37,360 nt of DNA. Source: Pelagibacteraceae bacterium. GTDB lineage: Bacteria; Pseudomonadota; Alphaproteobacteria; Pelagibacterales; Pelagibacteraceae. Shown here one piece after another: positions 24,241 to 35,032 of the stretch. A model generated the notes under the pieces. That model saw nothing but the letters and a program-made list of their open reading frames with translations, did no database searches and was not told where the DNA came from. The translations under genes and the position numbers were made by a program. How positions within the stretch are numbered: position 1 is the first letter of the stretch; each line of letters starts with the position of its first letter. The stretch is taken from positions 1 to 37,360 of the forward strand of contig JAGFWA010000002.1 in the NCBI GenBank assembly GCA_017640245.1. The letters are read 5' to 3'.

Positions 24241-26306
24241 ACTGTTCCTTTCATAGAAAGTTTGACCTTTCCTCGATCAAAACCAATTACTTTAACAGAA
24301 ACTTCATCTCCTTCTTTAACAACATCGGTAACTTTTTCAACTCTCTTGGTAGCCAGTTGAGAAATATGAACTAATCCATCTTGCTTTCCTAAAAAATTTA
24401 CAAACGCTCCGAATTCCATAATTTTCACAACTTTACCTTTGTATGTTTTTCCTACTTCGGGTTTTGCAACAATACTTTTTACCATTTCCATAGCTTTTTT
24501 TCTTGATTCTTCATCTGGCGCTGCAATAGTAACTTCTCCTGTGTCTTTAACATCTACCTTGGCTCCAGATAATTCAACAATTTCTCTAATTGTAGCTCCA
24601 CCTTTGCCTATAACTGCAGCTATATCTTTTTTATCAACTTTTATAGTTTCAATTTTAGGAGTGTATTTAGAGACTTCGTTTCTTGATGATTTAATTGCCT
24701 TATTCATTTCAGTCAAAATGTGTGCTCTTCCATCTTTAGCTTGATTTAATGCCTGCTCCATAATTTCAAAAGTTATTCCAGTAATTTTTATATCCATTTG
24801 TAATGAAGTAATCCCATCTTTTGTGCCTGCTACTTTAAAATCCATATCTCCTAAATGATCCTCATCGCCTAAAATATCAGATAGAACTGAAAATTCTTTT
24901 TTTTCTTTTATTAAGCCCATTGCTATTCCGGCAACTGGCTCAGCTATTGGAACAGCCGCATCCATAAGTGCTAAAGATGCTCCACAAACAGTAGCCATTG
25001 ATGAGGAGCCGTTTGACTCTGTTATTTCTGAAACAATTCTTAAAGTGTAAGGAAATTTTTCCTTTTCAGGCAATGATGAATTTAAAGCTCTCCATGCTAA
25101 CTTTCCATGGCCCACTTCTCTTCTGCCCGTGCCTATTCTCCCTGTTTCACCAACTGAAAATGGAGGAAAATTGTAATGTAACATAAATCTTACTCTTTTT
25201 TGCCCTTCTAAACTTTCAATTCGTTGTTCATCTTCTGTCGTCCCCAAGGTTGTAGTAACTAATGCTTGAGTCTCACCTCTGGTAAATAAAGCAGATCCAT
25301 GAGTCCTGGGCAATACTCCAACTTCACACTTAATAGGTCTCACATCTGACAATCCTCTTCCATCAATTCTTTTTTTACTTTTAAGTATCTTTGTTCTTAC
25401 TATATCTTTTTCTAAATTTTTTAATTGTAATGATATTTCAAGCTCAGAATAAGTGTCATCTCCTTCAAATAAGGATTTGCACTTTTCGGACGCCAAATTA
25501 ACTAATTCTGATCGTTTCTTTTTATCTTTTTCAGAAAAAGCTTTTTCTAAATCCTTTGTTAGTTCTTTTGAAATTTTATTTTTTAATTTGCTATAATCTT
25601 TTTCTTCTATCTTCCACGCTTCTTTCGAGCTTTTTTTAGCTAAAGATTCTATCGCTTTTATTACTGGAATAAATTTTTCGTGGCCAAATTTAACTGCATC
25701 TAGCATCTGTTTTTCTGTTAGTCCTGAAGCTTCTGATTCTACCATTAATACAGCTTCTTTTGTGCCGGCAACAACTAAATCTAATTTTGATTCTTTCAAC
25801 TGCTCTTTTGATGGATTTAAAACATAATTATTATCTATATAACCTACTCTAGAAGCGGCTATAGGTTCTTTAAAAGGTAAACCTGAAATTGATAAAGCAG
25901 CTGATGATGCAATAATTGACAATATGTCTGCTTCGTTTTCATTATCGTATGAAAGTACCGTTGGCAAAATTTGTACTTCATTTCTAAAACCTTCTGGAAA
26001 TAAAGGACGAATTGGTCTGTCAATTAATCTTGATATTAAGGTTTCCGATTCGGTTGGTCTTGCTTCTCTTTTAAAATAACCGCCTGGTATTTTTCCAGCC
26101 GCATAGTATTTTTCTTGATAATTTACTTGCAGAGGAAAATAATCAGTCTCTGGATTAACTTTTTTTGCGCCAACTACTGTAGAAATGACAACTGTTTCTC
26201 CACAGGTGGCAATTATTGCTCCGTCGGCTTGACGAGCAATCTTTCCTGTCTCTAAAGTAAGTTTTTTACCCGCAAAATCTATTTCTTCTTTAAATTGTTT
26301 AAACAT
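24237..26306 (-). CDS. pnp: Polyribonucleotide nucleotidyltransferase (PNPase)
   Basis: Phosphorolytic 3'-5' exoribonuclease, 689 residues, normal length. Two RNase PH-like halves flank a helical linker; the second carries the active site with [15 protein letters not shown] and [15 protein letters not shown]. They are followed by a KH domain ([17 protein letters not shown]) and a C-terminal S1 domain ([28 protein letters not shown]). It starts immediately after the rpsO stop with no intervening base. In many bacteria rpsO-pnp mRNA is processed and PNPase autoregulated through the leader; no spacer remains here for a hairpin. Confidence 0.98.
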   Translation of the reverse strand: MFKQFKEEIDFAGKKLTLETGKIARQADGAIIATCGETVVISTVVGAKKVNPETDYFPLQVNYQEKYYAAGKIPGGYFKREARPTESETLISRLIDRPIRPLFPEGFRNEVQILPTVLSYDNENEADILSIIASSAALSISGLPFKEPIAASRVGYIDNNYVLNPSKEQLKESKLDLVVAGTKEAVLMVESEASGLTEKQMLDAVKFGHEKFIPVIKAIESLAKKSSKEAWKIEEKDYSKLKNKISKELTKDLEKAFSEKDKKKRSELVNLASEKCKSLFEGDDTYSELEISLQLKNLEKDIVRTKILKSKKRIDGRGLSDVRPIKCEVGVLPRTHGSALFTRGETQALVTTTLGTTEDEQRIESLEGQKRVRFMLHYNFPPFSVGETGRIGTGRREVGHGKLAWRALNSSLPEKEKFPYTLRIVSEITESNGSSSMATVCGASLALMDAAVPIAEPVAGIAMGLIKEKKEFSVLSDILGDEDHLGDMDFKVAGTKDGITSLQMDIKITGITFEIMEQALNQAKDGRAHILTEMNKAIKSSRNEVSKYTPKIETIKVDKKDIAAVIGKGGATIREIVELSGAKVDVKDTGEVTIAAPDEESRKKAMEMVKSIVAKPEVGKTYKGKVVKIMEFGAFVNFLGKQDGLVHISQLATKRVEKVTDVVKEGDEVSVKVIGFDRGKVKLSMKGTV

Positions 26307-26564
26307 TTATTTTCTTAAATTAAGTTTTTTTAAAATATTGTTATAAGCTTCTGGATTATTTTTGCTCAAATACTCTAACAGCCTTTTTCTTTGATTAACT
26401 GACTGTGCTAAACCTCTGGAAGAATGTTTATCCTTCTTAAATTTTTTAAAATGATCTGCAAGTTTATTTATTTTTTCGCTTAACAAACCAATTTGAACAA
26501 CAGCGGAACCTACATCTTTTTCATGTAATGCAAGTTCTTTTATTATATCTTTTTTTGATTTCAT
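26307..26564 (-). CDS. rpsO: 30S ribosomal protein S15
   Basis: Primary 16S rRNA-binding protein of the small-subunit platform, 85 residues, close to the usual 89. The typical HEKDVGSAVVQIGLLSEKIN, HSSRGL and QRKRLLEYL segments are present. Its start overlaps the rbfA stop (ATGA) and it abuts pnp. truB, normally just upstream of rpsO in proteobacteria, is missing between rbfA and rpsO. Confidence 0.97.
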   Translation of the reverse strand: MKSKKDIIKELALHEKDVGSAVVQIGLLSEKINKLADHFKKFKKDKHSSRGLAQSVNQRKRLLEYLSKNNPEAYNNILKKLNLRK

Positions 26565-26935
26565 TTGCTTTTGTTTTGTTTTATCAATTTCTCAATTCGT
26601 TCCGCATATTCAAAGGACTCGTCTCCAACAAAAACCAGTTTAGGAAGAAATTTAATATCTAGTTTTTTTGACAAGACCTTTCTAACAAGATAAGAAAATT
26701 CGGTCAAGACATTCACTGTTTTTTCTATTTCTTTTCCACCTAGTGGAATTACATATGCCCTTGCTGATTTTAAGTCCGGGCTCATCTTAACTTCTGTTAT
26801 TGTTACCAGTTTTGTATTTAAAGAAGGAATTTTCGCTTCATTTTTTAAAAAAATCTGTCCTAAATTCTGTTTTATTAACTCTCCTACTCTTAGTTGTCTA
26901 TGGTTGAAAGTTCCGTGAAAAGAATTTCTAGTCAT
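26561..26935 (-). CDS. rbfA: Ribosome-binding factor A
   Basis: Small KH-fold protein of 30S maturation and cold adaptation, 124 residues. Recognised by the N-terminal HRQLRVGELIKQNL, the ITEVKMSPDLKSARAYVIPLG segment with its kinked helix motif, and the LPKLVFVGDESFEYAERIEKLI end. It overlaps infB by eight bases and rpsO by four bases, deep within the nusA-infB operon. Nothing unusual was seen apart from the loss of neighbouring truB. Confidence 0.95.
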   Translation of the reverse strand: MTRNSFHGTFNHRQLRVGELIKQNLGQIFLKNEAKIPSLNTKLVTITEVKMSPDLKSARAYVIPLGGKEIEKTVNVLTEFSYLVRKVLSKKLDIKFLPKLVFVGDESFEYAERIEKLIKQNKSK

Positions 26936-29126
26936 TTATTCCCCTGTTTATTATATCTACTTTATATGATTCTATTATGTCTTTTTCTTTAAAATCTTCA
27001 AAATTTTTAAAAGAGATTCCGCACTCAAGACCGTTATTTACTTCTTTAACCGCATTTTTTTCTCTAAAAATACTTAATATACTTCCATCATACACAACTT
27101 TTCCGTCTCGAACGATTCTGGTTTTTGAATTATTTTTAATCTCACCTTCCGTAACCTTAGATCCAGCTACTTTGCCAAATTTTGATAGTTTAAAAATTTT
27201 TAAAATTTCAGCAATACCTTCTATTTTTTCTTTTCTTTCAGGCTCTAATAACCCTGAAAGGGATTTTTCCATAAATTCTATTGCTTTATAAATTATATTA
27301 AAAAATTCGATTCTTACTTTTTGTTCTTCTGCTACTTTTTTTGCTTCTCGGTTTGGTTTCATATTAAACCCAATTATGATTGCGTTTGAAGCTTTTGCTA
27401 ATGACACATCTGTTTCATTAATCATTCCTATATCTGATAAAATTATTTTTGGCTCAACCTCTGCATGTTCAATTTTGCTAATTGCCGTTCTGAGAGCCTC
27501 AGCAGAACCTTGTACGTCGGATTTTATAATTATATTAAGTTCAGTTTTATTATTCTCTTTATCAAAAAGTTTTGTTTTATCTTTTGCAATTAGCACATTG
27601 CTTTCTTTAACTCCTGTTTTTCTAAAGGCACTAATTTTTTTAGCTTCATCCTCGGTATCAACAACAAAAAATTCATCCCCTGCGTTCGCTGCTTCATTCA
27701 TCCCAAGTATCTCTAATGGAGAAGATGGGTAAGCTTTGTCAATATTTTTTCCATTAAAATCTATCATTGCACGAATTTTTCCAAAAGTATTTCCACAAAC
27801 AAAATAGTTTCCTTTTTTTAATTCTCCGCTAGTAACTAAAATGGTTGCCACTGGTCCTTTGCCTTTATCTATTTTAGCTTCTAAAACTATTCCTTTTGCA
27901 TTTCCTTCTTTTGATGCTTTTAAATCTAAAAGCTCTGACTGAAGAATAATGCTTTCTTTTAATTTATCTAAGTTCATTTTATTTTTTGCTGATACTTCAA
28001 CAAATAATGTATCACCACTCAAACTTTCAGCGATTAATTCATATCTCATCAAATCATTTTTTATTTTGTCAATATTTTTACCAGGTAAATCGCATTTATT
28101 GATAGCGACTATTATTGGAACTTTTGCTGCTTTTGCATGCTGTATTGCCTCTACGGTTTGCGGTTTAACTCCATCGTCTGCAGCTATAACAAGCACTACG
28201 ATATCTGTTATTTTAGATCCTCTGGCTCTCATCTCTGTAAATGCGGCGTGTCCAGGAGTATCGATAAATGTTATTAATTTTTTATCATTAGCGTAAACTT
28301 GATAGGCCCCTATATGTTGGGTAATTCCACCATGTTCACTTGAAACTACGTTTGTATTTCTTAAGGCATCTAGTAAGGAGGTTTTTCCATGATCTACGTG
28401 TCCCATAATAGTAATTACCGGTGGTCTAGATTGAAAATTTGATTTATCTAAATTTTCTTTTTTGTTTAAGTCTGTTGTAGGAGCTTGTTCAAGAACGGGG
28501 GTATGTCCAAATTCTTTGACTATGTATTCAGCAGTATCTTTATCAATAGAGTGATTAATTGTAGCTGTTACACCCATATTCAATAAAAATTTTATAATAG
28601 TGCTAGATTGTTCTGCCATTCTATTAGATAGTTCTTGTATTGTAATTTGATCTGGAATTTTTACATCTCTAATTACTTTTTTAAATTCTTTTTTAGGATC
28701 GTTTGCATTTATGTTTTTTTTCTCTTTAAGCCTAGCTCTTTTTACCGATGCTAAACTTCTTTGCTTAATTTCAAATTCTTCAACATTCATTGCCCGTGAA
28801 ATTGTCAATTTAAATTCCCTTCCAGATTTTAAATCCTTACTTTTTGCAGATGTTCTTTCTTTAATTTTTTTAGATTCAGGATGAATAAATCTTTTTGTTG
28901 CTTGTTGTTCTACTAATTTTCTTGCAAAATTTTTTTTACTCGGTTTGCCCTTGTCCTTTGATAAATTTTGTGAAAATTTTTTAGGTTTAAAAGAAGTTTT
29001 AAAACTTTTTTTTCTATCAATCAAAAAAGATTTTTTTCCAGATCGATCAGAAGATGTAGAATCAATTTTTTTATTAAATGAGCCTGATATTGTAAGTGTT
29101 TTTTTTTTATTTTTATCTTTCTGCAT
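26928..29126 (-). CDS. infB: Translation initiation factor IF-2
   Basis: GTPase that places initiator tRNA on the 30S subunit, 732 residues. The first 150 residues are lysine- and serine-rich and likely disordered, shorter than in many proteobacteria. An IF-2 N-domain (about 158-205; ITIQELSNRMAEQ) follows. The GTPase domain has GHVDHGKT (242-249), DTPGH and NKCD. Domains II-III and the C-terminal fMet-tRNA-binding domain follow, the latter ending in GLECGISFKNFEDFKE. It lies 11 bases after nusA; ylxR, often found between the two, is absent. Confidence 0.98.
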   Translation of the reverse strand: MQKDKNKKKTLTISGSFNKKIDSTSSDRSGKKSFLIDRKKSFKTSFKPKKFSQNLSKDKGKPSKKNFARKLVEQQATKRFIHPESKKIKERTSAKSKDLKSGREFKLTISRAMNVEEFEIKQRSLASVKRARLKEKKNINANDPKKEFKKVIRDVKIPDQITIQELSNRMAEQSSTIIKFLLNMGVTATINHSIDKDTAEYIVKEFGHTPVLEQAPTTDLNKKENLDKSNFQSRPPVITIMGHVDHGKTSLLDALRNTNVVSSEHGGITQHIGAYQVYANDKKLITFIDTPGHAAFTEMRARGSKITDIVVLVIAADDGVKPQTVEAIQHAKAAKVPIIVAINKCDLPGKNIDKIKNDLMRYELIAESLSGDTLFVEVSAKNKMNLDKLKESIILQSELLDLKASKEGNAKGIVLEAKIDKGKGPVATILVTSGELKKGNYFVCGNTFGKIRAMIDFNGKNIDKAYPSSPLEILGMNEAANAGDEFFVVDTEDEAKKISAFRKTGVKESNVLIAKDKTKLFDKENNKTELNIIIKSDVQGSAEALRTAISKIEHAEVEPKIILSDIGMINETDVSLAKASNAIIIGFNMKPNREAKKVAEEQKVRIEFFNIIYKAIEFMEKSLSGLLEPERKEKIEGIAEILKIFKLSKFGKVAGSKVTEGEIKNNSKTRIVRDGKVVYDGSILSIFREKNAVKEVNNGLECGISFKNFEDFKEKDIIESYKVDIINRGIND

Positions 29127-29137
29127 AATATATTAAT

Positions 29138-30691
29138 TTAGTTTTCATATACAATTTTTCTTGCACTCATAATTAAATTGTCCGCCTCTTCTCTCGTCAA
29201 AGCAAAATCCTCCAAATAACCATCTATTTTTATACGTTTTCCCTTAATTTCATCTGTGCCACCAATTAATTCATCAGATGAAAGATCTGCAAAATCTTTT
29301 AATTTCTTAATATTTTTTTCTCCCAAAACAACAAGCATTCCTTGTGTCATGCCTTTTAAATTGCTCAAAGAATCTTCCATGCCAAGTTCTTTCAATTTTT
29401 TTGAAACTTCAATTTTTTCCTTTTCTAAATATTCTTTTGCTCTTTCAATCAATTCTTCAGCAGTAGAGTCTTCTATTCCTTCAATTTTTGAAATATCTTC
29501 GATCTTAGAGTTCGCAATTTCTTCAATATTTTGAAAATTTTCTGATACTAATAATTGACCTAGAGTCTCATCAACTTCTAAATTATTTACAAAAGTTTCA
29601 GTTCTTTCTTTAAAATCAGCTTGTCTTCTTTCTGAATCTTCTTTGTCAGTCAATATATCTATTTCATAATTAATTAACTTAGAAGCTAATCTTACATTTT
29701 GGCCTCTTCTACCAATAGCTTTGCTTAAATTTTCTTCAGATAAAATTACATCTATTCTTTTGTTTTGTTCGTCTATTAAAACTTTTTGTATTTCTGCTGG
29801 AGATAACGACTCTGCTACTAAAGTTGGCAAATCCTCAGTCCATTTAATAATGTCTATTTTTTCTCCATGTAATTCATTTACTACGGTTTGCACTCTGCTG
29901 CCTCGCATACCAACACAAGCTCCAACCGGATCAAGAGATGAGTCTTTTGAATTCACGCATATTTTAGCTCTACTTCCTGGATCTCTAGAAACAGATTTGA
30001 TTTCAATTATGCCTTCATATATTTCTGGAACTTCTTGAAAAAATAATGCTGCTAAAAATTGTGGATGGGCGCGAGATAAAAATATTTGATATCCCTTTAT
30101 ATCTTTCTTTACTTCGTAACAAAAAGCCTTAATTCTATCTCCGTTTTTCAAAATTTCTCTTGGTATTAATTCTTCTTTTCTGATTATACTTTCAGCTCTA
30201 CCAAGATCTACAATAACGTTACCATATTCTAGTCTTTTTATTATGCCGCTTAAAATCTGACCCTGTTTGTTTATAAAATCTTCATATTGTCTATTTTTTT
30301 CTGCTTCTCTAACTCTTTGGGATATAATTTGTTTTGCGCTTTGTGCGGCTATTCTACCAAAATTAACTTGGGGTAATTCTTCATAAACTTTATCGTCAAC
30401 TTTTAAATCTTTATTTTTTCTATCAAGCAAGCTGGCATCTTTAAGCGATATTTCCCTTACAGGGTCTTCGACTTTTTCGACTATTCGAAGAACTTTTTGG
30501 ATTTTGATGCTGCCATTATCTCTGTCAATTGTAACCTCAATCTCATTATCTGAGCCAAATCTACTATAGGCAGCTTTTTGAATTGCTGTCTCCATAGAGC
30601 CTAATATAATTTCCTTATCAATAGACTTTTCAGTTGCTACGGAATCAACTACTCTCAAGAGCTCTTGCTTATCTAAACCTCTATTTAACAT
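29138..30691 (-). CDS. nusA: Transcription factor NusA
   Basis: RNA-polymerase elongation, pausing and antitermination factor, 517 residues. Domains in order: N-terminal RNAP-binding domain (about 1-125), S1 domain (about 135-200, GIIKRLEYGNVIVDLGR), two KH domains (about 205-345, including GACVGMRGSRVQTVVNELHGEKIDI in the first and NLSKAIGRRGQNVRLA in the second), and a C-terminal pair of acidic helix-hairpin-helix repeats. It heads nusA-infB-rbfA-rpsO-pnp. rimP, which usually precedes nusA, is absent: metK and its terminator lie directly upstream. A -10-like TATAAC (30703-30708, minus strand) just after that terminator may serve nusA, though a matching -35 is poor. Confidence 0.97.
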   Translation of the reverse strand: MLNRGLDKQELLRVVDSVATEKSIDKEIILGSMETAIQKAAYSRFGSDNEIEVTIDRDNGSIKIQKVLRIVEKVEDPVREISLKDASLLDRKNKDLKVDDKVYEELPQVNFGRIAAQSAKQIISQRVREAEKNRQYEDFINKQGQILSGIIKRLEYGNVIVDLGRAESIIRKEELIPREILKNGDRIKAFCYEVKKDIKGYQIFLSRAHPQFLAALFFQEVPEIYEGIIEIKSVSRDPGSRAKICVNSKDSSLDPVGACVGMRGSRVQTVVNELHGEKIDIIKWTEDLPTLVAESLSPAEIQKVLIDEQNKRIDVILSEENLSKAIGRRGQNVRLASKLINYEIDILTDKEDSERRQADFKERTETFVNNLEVDETLGQLLVSENFQNIEEIANSKIEDISKIEGIEDSTAEELIERAKEYLEKEKIEVSKKLKELGMEDSLSNLKGMTQGMLVVLGEKNIKKLKDFADLSSDELIGGTDEIKGKRIKIDGYLEDFALTREEADNLIMSARKIVYEN

Positions 30692-30711
30692 AATGTTTTT
30701 TCGTTATACCT

Positions 30712-30737
30712 AAAAAAAAATGGGCAAAAGCCCATTT
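30712..30737 (-). terminator. Rho-independent terminator after metK
   Basis: On the minus strand AAATGGGC and GCCCATTT form a perfect eight-pair stem around a TTTT loop (plus-strand arms 30718-30725 and 30730-30737). A continuous T tract runs from the stem's end to position 30712. It lies 58 bases past the metK stop and about 20 bases before nusA, so it closes the tsaB-to-metK unit and separates it from the nusA operon. Confidence 0.88.
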
Positions 30738-30794
30738 CATCTCTTCCAGGTAATCTAGTATCTATCTAATTTATATTTAATATTTTTTCAAGAA

Positions 30795-31958
30795 TTACTT
30801 TTCAAAAATACTAATTTTGTCAGTTTTTTCCCAGGAAAAAGAGCCGTCTGGTCTTGATTTTCTTCCAAAATGACCATACGCAGATGTACATTCATAAATA
30901 GGCCTGTTTAGAGAAAGCATCTCTCGAATGCCTCTGGGGCTTAAATCAAAATTATCTTTGATTAACTTTTGTACATGTTTTGATTTTTTCTCATCACCGT
31001 CAAAAAGATTAACATAAATTGACAAAGGTTTTGAAACTCCAATAGCGTACGCTAATTGTATTAAGCATTTGTTTGCAATTTTGGAGGCAACTACATTTTT
31101 TGCAACATATCTTGCGGCATAAGCAGCTGATCTATCAACTTTACTTGGATCTTTTCCAGAAAAAGCACCTCCTCCATGGGGCGCAGCTCCTCCGTAAGTG
31201 TCAACAATAATTTTTCTTCCAGTAAGACCTGTGTCTCCATCAGGACCGCCAATTATAAATTGGCCCGTTGGATTAACATAAAATTCATCTTCTTTTAATC
31301 CTGATAATAAATCTTTTGGAATTGATTTTTCTAAATATGGACGGACAATTTCTTTAACTTGAGACTGATCAATTTTTGAGGAATGTTGAGTTGAAATTAC
31401 AACAGAAGTTACTTTAGTTGGTTTCCCATTTTCATACATCATCGTAACTTGGCTTTTTGAATCTGGTTCTAATTTGTCTGCAATTCCTTTTTTTCTATCT
31501 ATAGCCATTAATTCTAAAATTTTATGCGAATAATAAATTGGTGCTGGCATCAAAACTTCTGTTTCGTCACATGCGTATCCAAACATTATACCTTGATCTC
31601 CGGCTCCATCATCTTTGTTCCCTTTCGAGTCAACTCCCATTGCTATATCTGAAGATTGAGAATGTAAATGAACATCAATATTACAATTTTTCCAGTGAAA
31701 TCCTTTTTGTTCGTATCCTATGTCTTTAATACAGCTACGAACCTTTTGTATAAGTTCATCTTTTTTAATTTCGGGTCCTCTTGTTTCCCCGGCTAAAATA
31801 ACTTTATTTGTTGTTGTTAAAGTTTCACATGCAACTCTTGAATAAGGTTCTTGGGCAAGATAAGTATCAACAACCATATCTGAAATACGATCACACACTT
31901 TGTCTGGATGTCCTTCAGAAACTGATTCGCTTGTAAAAAAATAACTATTTGATTTCAT
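30795..31958 (-). CDS. metK: S-adenosylmethionine synthetase
   Basis: Makes SAM from methionine and ATP, 387 residues. Landmarks are [14 protein letters not shown] near the N-terminus, the [12 protein letters not shown] hexapeptide region, [14 protein letters not shown] and [22 protein letters not shown], with the K+ and Mg2+ sites. The SAM it makes serves UbiE and MiaB in this window. It overlaps the lnt stop by one base (TAATG) and is followed by the intrinsic terminator at 30712-30737. No SAM-riboswitch-like leader is possible because lnt lies directly upstream. Confidence 0.98.
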   Translation of the reverse strand: MKSNSYFFTSESVSEGHPDKVCDRISDMVVDTYLAQEPYSRVACETLTTTNKVILAGETRGPEIKKDELIQKVRSCIKDIGYEQKGFHWKNCNIDVHLHSQSSDIAMGVDSKGNKDDGAGDQGIMFGYACDETEVLMPAPIYYSHKILELMAIDRKKGIADKLEPDSKSQVTMMYENGKPTKVTSVVISTQHSSKIDQSQVKEIVRPYLEKSIPKDLLSGLKEDEFYVNPTGQFIIGGPDGDTGLTGRKIIVDTYGGAAPHGGGAFSGKDPSKVDRSAAYAARYVAKNVVASKIANKCLIQLAYAIGVSKPLSIYVNLFDGDEKKSKHVQKLIKDNFDLSPRGIREMLSLNRPIYECTSAYGHFGRKSRPDGSFSWEKTDKISIFEK

Positions 31959-33514
31959 TAAAGTTTGAATTTACGTAACGTAAAAAATATCAGGATATAT
32001 GTAGTCAAAAGTGACAAAAATATCAAACTTTTTTTAGATGTATTATTGGTTGTTTTTATAATTGGTAAATCTAGTTCAATATTACCAATCTCGTTAGGTT
32101 TTAAACTTTTTAATATTTTTCCATTAGGATTTAAAAATGCGCTTATACCCCTGTTTGCAGATCTTATAGTATAAGTTTTTGATTCTATTGATCTAAAAAT
32201 TGCTTTTGCAAAATGCTGGTGAGGTCCAATACTATCTCCAAACCAAGCATCCTCGGAAATATTTATAATAAAATTAAATCGATTTTTATTATTTTCCACT
32301 AAATGAGGGAAAATGATTTCGTAACAAATAAGGCTAAGTAAACTGATATTATTTGAATCAAATTTTAATTCAATCACAGATTTAGTGTTTCCTTTTGAAA
32401 AAGATGAATAGCCTGGTGTGATTTTTTTAATCCCAATCATATTAAAAAAATTTTCAAATGGCAAAAATTCACCAAATGGTACCAATTTTTTTTTATCATA
32501 TTGAGAAATAACATTTAGATTTTTATCAACAACCAACATGCTATTAAAATATTTTTCACCAGCAAGATCTCGCTTTGTTGTGTTTACACCAAATATAATT
32601 AAATGATTTTTAGAAAAATTTTTTTTAAATAAATATTTAATATCTTTTAACTGACTAAAATCTTCGCTTGAAAAAACTCCTTCGGGCCAAACAAAAATAG
32701 TTTTCTTATTCTTGTTCGGTTCACTATATCTGATTAATTTAGAAGCAACTTCTTTCATATCTCTAAAATCTGATAAATTCATTGCCGCTGAAACAATTTT
32801 AAAATTTATCTTTTCTGAATTATTGTTTTTGTACTCGGAATTAATCTTGTACGAGCCATAAAAATAATTTGAAAAGATCAGTATTATGAAAAAACTTACA
32901 AAAAAATATTTGATTTTACCCTTAAAAAAAAAGACTGCAGGAATAAAAAAAAATGTAATGAACAAAAGATTTAAAGAAAAAAGTCCAATCGCAGACAATA
33001 TCTGCAAACTTTCAATCGACCATGAAAAACTATACGCCCAAAGATTCCAAGGGAATCCTGTAAGAATTGTGCTTCTTAGAAAATCAGCAACTGAAAAAAT
33101 CCCACTTATCAAAAAAATAGAAGATATATTTTTATCAGAAAAATTTCCTATTAATAATATTGGCAGTGAAAAAAATAAGGATAGAAATAAAGGAATTAAT
33201 ACTAACCCAAATGGAATTAAAAACCTAAATGAAACATCAAAAGTTAGCGAGTAAACAATCCAGTAAAAACCAAAGAAAAAAAAACCAAATCCATAAGAAC
33301 TTCCTAAAAAAAATAAATGTTTAAGAAAAGGTTTTTTCCTGTAAACGCTTTTAGATTTTTGTTTTACATAAACAATTAAAAAAAATAATAAAGGAAGAGA
33401 TAGAAAGTTAACAAAAAAAAAATTAAATGGTTGAAAACTTAAAACAGTTAGTCCTCCCAGAAATAGTGGAAATAGAAATAAAATAAAAAATTTTTTATTA
33501 AAAAATTCTAACAT
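31958..33514 (-). CDS. lnt: Apolipoprotein N-acyltransferase
   Basis: Inner-membrane enzyme adding the third acyl chain to lipoproteins, 518 residues. About seven hydrophobic segments occupy residues 8-220, followed by a periplasmic nitrilase-fold domain (about 235-490) and a final membrane helix (about 497-513). The catalytic triad is visible as Glu278 (WPEGVF), Lys341 ([14 protein letters not shown]) and Cys397 (ICYE). It overlaps ybeY by seven bases and metK by one. The CorC/HlyC-type gene commonly placed between ybeY and lnt is missing. Confidence 0.96.
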   Translation of the reverse strand: MLEFFNKKFFILFLFPLFLGGLTVLSFQPFNFFFVNFLSLPLLFFLIVYVKQKSKSVYRKKPFLKHLFFLGSSYGFGFFFFGFYWIVYSLTFDVSFRFLIPFGLVLIPLFLSLFFSLPILLIGNFSDKNISSIFLISGIFSVADFLRSTILTGFPWNLWAYSFSWSIESLQILSAIGLFSLNLLFITFFFIPAVFFFKGKIKYFFVSFFIILIFSNYFYGSYKINSEYKNNNSEKINFKIVSAAMNLSDFRDMKEVASKLIRYSEPNKNKKTIFVWPEGVFSSEDFSQLKDIKYLFKKNFSKNHLIIFGVNTTKRDLAGEKYFNSMLVVDKNLNVISQYDKKKLVPFGEFLPFENFFNMIGIKKITPGYSSFSKGNTKSVIELKFDSNNISLLSLICYEIIFPHLVENNKNRFNFIINISEDAWFGDSIGPHQHFAKAIFRSIESKTYTIRSANRGISAFLNPNGKILKSLKPNEIGNIELDLPIIKTTNNTSKKSLIFLSLLTTYILIFFTLRKFKL

Positions 33515-34029
33515 TTAGTTTTTTCAGTTTGTTTAAATATTCGATTTTCTAATTTACGCATTTTATAAAAATCTTTGTTGGTATCATGTTGATATCCTAA
33601 CAAATGAAGAAATCCATGTATCCACAGCCTGTTAAAATCTCTTTTAAAATTTTTCTTATTTATCTTGTAGAAATTTAAAATTATATCTCCCAAATAAACT
33701 TCTTTGAATTCTTTTTTATTAAATGCTGGATGATTTTTCTTTAAACGGTCATATCTGAAATTAACATCCATTCTCCAATCTCGCTGCATTATATTTTTAT
33801 AAAAAGGAAAAGACAAAACATCTGTGGTTTTATCTTTTTTTCTAAATTTTTTATTTAAAGCTCTAACCTCTTTATTCCCTGCCAATAAAATAGAAAAATT
33901 TATTTTTTTGTTTTTAAAAAAACTAAATGAACTATTTATGTATCTAGCTTTGCTTCCTAAATATTTGCTAGGATTGGATATATATTTTTTCCAACTTTTA
34001 TTTTGGATAAAAACATCAATTTTTATCAT
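33508..34029 (-). CDS. ybeY: Endoribonuclease YbeY
   Basis: Single-strand-specific, zinc-dependent RNase for 16S rRNA 3'-end maturation and ribosome quality control, 173 residues. The metal site is the conserved HGFLHLLGYQHD near residues 139-150 (three histidines). The central FRKKDKTTDVLSFPF and YLGDIILN segments are also typical. It overlaps phoH by 14 bases upstream and lnt by seven bases downstream, consistent with the widespread phoH-ybeY-lnt order. Confidence 0.95.
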   Translation of the reverse strand: MIKIDVFIQNKSWKKYISNPSKYLGSKARYINSSFSFFKNKKINFSILLAGNKEVRALNKKFRKKDKTTDVLSFPFYKNIMQRDWRMDVNFRYDRLKKNHPAFNKKEFKEVYLGDIILNFYKINKKNFKRDFNRLWIHGFLHLLGYQHDTNKDFYKMRKLENRIFKQTEKTKC

Positions 34030-35032
34030 CAGTTTTCTGCTGATAGGCCTGAATAATTTTCGATACTAGAGGGTGCCTTACAACATCTGTGTGGTCAAAT
34101 TCAATACATTTTATTTCTTTTACGTTCTTTAAAATTTTTGTTGATTGAGTTAAACCAGATTGATTTTTATTTATAAGGTCAACTTGTGAAGGATCACCGT
34201 TAACAACAATTTTGGAATTTTCTCCAATCCTTGTTAAAAACATTTTAATTTGTGTTAGTGAAGCATTTTGTGCCTCATCCAAAATTGCAAAAGAATTTTT
34301 TAAAGTTCTACCTCTCATAAATGCAAGAGGTGCGATTTCAATTTCTCCTGTTTCAATCTTTCTTTGAACCTTTTCGTATCCAAACAAATCGTATAGAGCA
34401 TCGTATAAAGGCCTAAGATAAGGATCCACTTTTTCTTTCATGTCACCGGGCAAAAAACCAAGTCTTTCTCCGGCTTCAACTGCAGGACGAGATAAAATTA
34501 CTTTTTCTACTTTCTTTTCCATTAACATATTCACTGCAACGGAAACGGCCAAATAACTTTTTCCAGTTCCTGCGGGACCTAATGAGATAATAATATCTTC
34601 GTTTAAAAGTGCTTTTAAATATTCTGACTGTCTTCTGGATCTTGGTATTACTGACCTTCGTGGAGTTTTGATTACCTGATCTATTGATCTTATATTGCTT
34701 TTACTCTTCTCCATATTTGCTAAAGCATCTCCTTTTTTTATTGAATAGGTTATATCATTGTCTTCTATAGAACTAGTAACAAGAAATTTATTAACTAAAA
34801 AAATCAAAGAATTTGATACAGCCAAAATTGATTCTTTGTTGCCTTTCACAGTAATAGAGTTGCCTCTAAAAAAAACTTGGGTATTCGTAAGTTTTTCAAT
34901 TTTAATTAGGTTTTTATTAAATTCACCAACTATTGCTGCCAAAATATCGTTATTAAAAATTTTTACATTTAAGGTTTCGTCATCAATTTTTTTTATAGAA
35001 ATTTCTTTATTTAAATTTTTTGCTTCTAACAT
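34016..35032 (-). CDS. phoH: PhoH-like ATPase
   Basis: Cytoplasmic P-loop ATPase of the PhoH/YbeZ type, implicated with YbeY in RNA processing, 338 residues. A KH-like N-terminal part (about 1-90) is followed by the ATPase core with Walker A GPAGTGKS (152-159), the LSRPAVEAGERLGFLPGD segment, Walker B FAILDEAQN, and VVNGDPSQVDL. It overlaps miaB by one base and ybeY by 14 bases, so the three products are translationally linked. Biochemical role in this family is only partly settled. Confidence 0.95.
   Translation of the reverse strand: MLEAKNLNKEISIKKIDDETLNVKIFNNDILAAIVGEFNKNLIKIEKLTNTQVFFRGNSITVKGNKESILAVSNSLIFLVNKFLVTSSIEDNDITYSIKKGDALANMEKSKSNIRSIDQVIKTPRRSVIPRSRRQSEYLKALLNEDIIISLGPAGTGKSYLAVSVAVNMLMEKKVEKVILSRPAVEAGERLGFLPGDMKEKVDPYLRPLYDALYDLFGYEKVQRKIETGEIEIAPLAFMRGRTLKNSFAILDEAQNASLTQIKMFLTRIGENSKIVVNGDPSQVDLINKNQSGLTQSTKILKNVKEIKCIEFDHTDVVRHPLVSKIIQAYQQKTDDKN

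Noticed and set aside
30712-30737. Possible SAM riboswitch associated with metK.
   Set aside because: The hairpin lies downstream of metK, is a simple stem-loop with a T tract and leads to no SAM-related gene; it is a terminator. metK itself overlaps lnt and has no leader.
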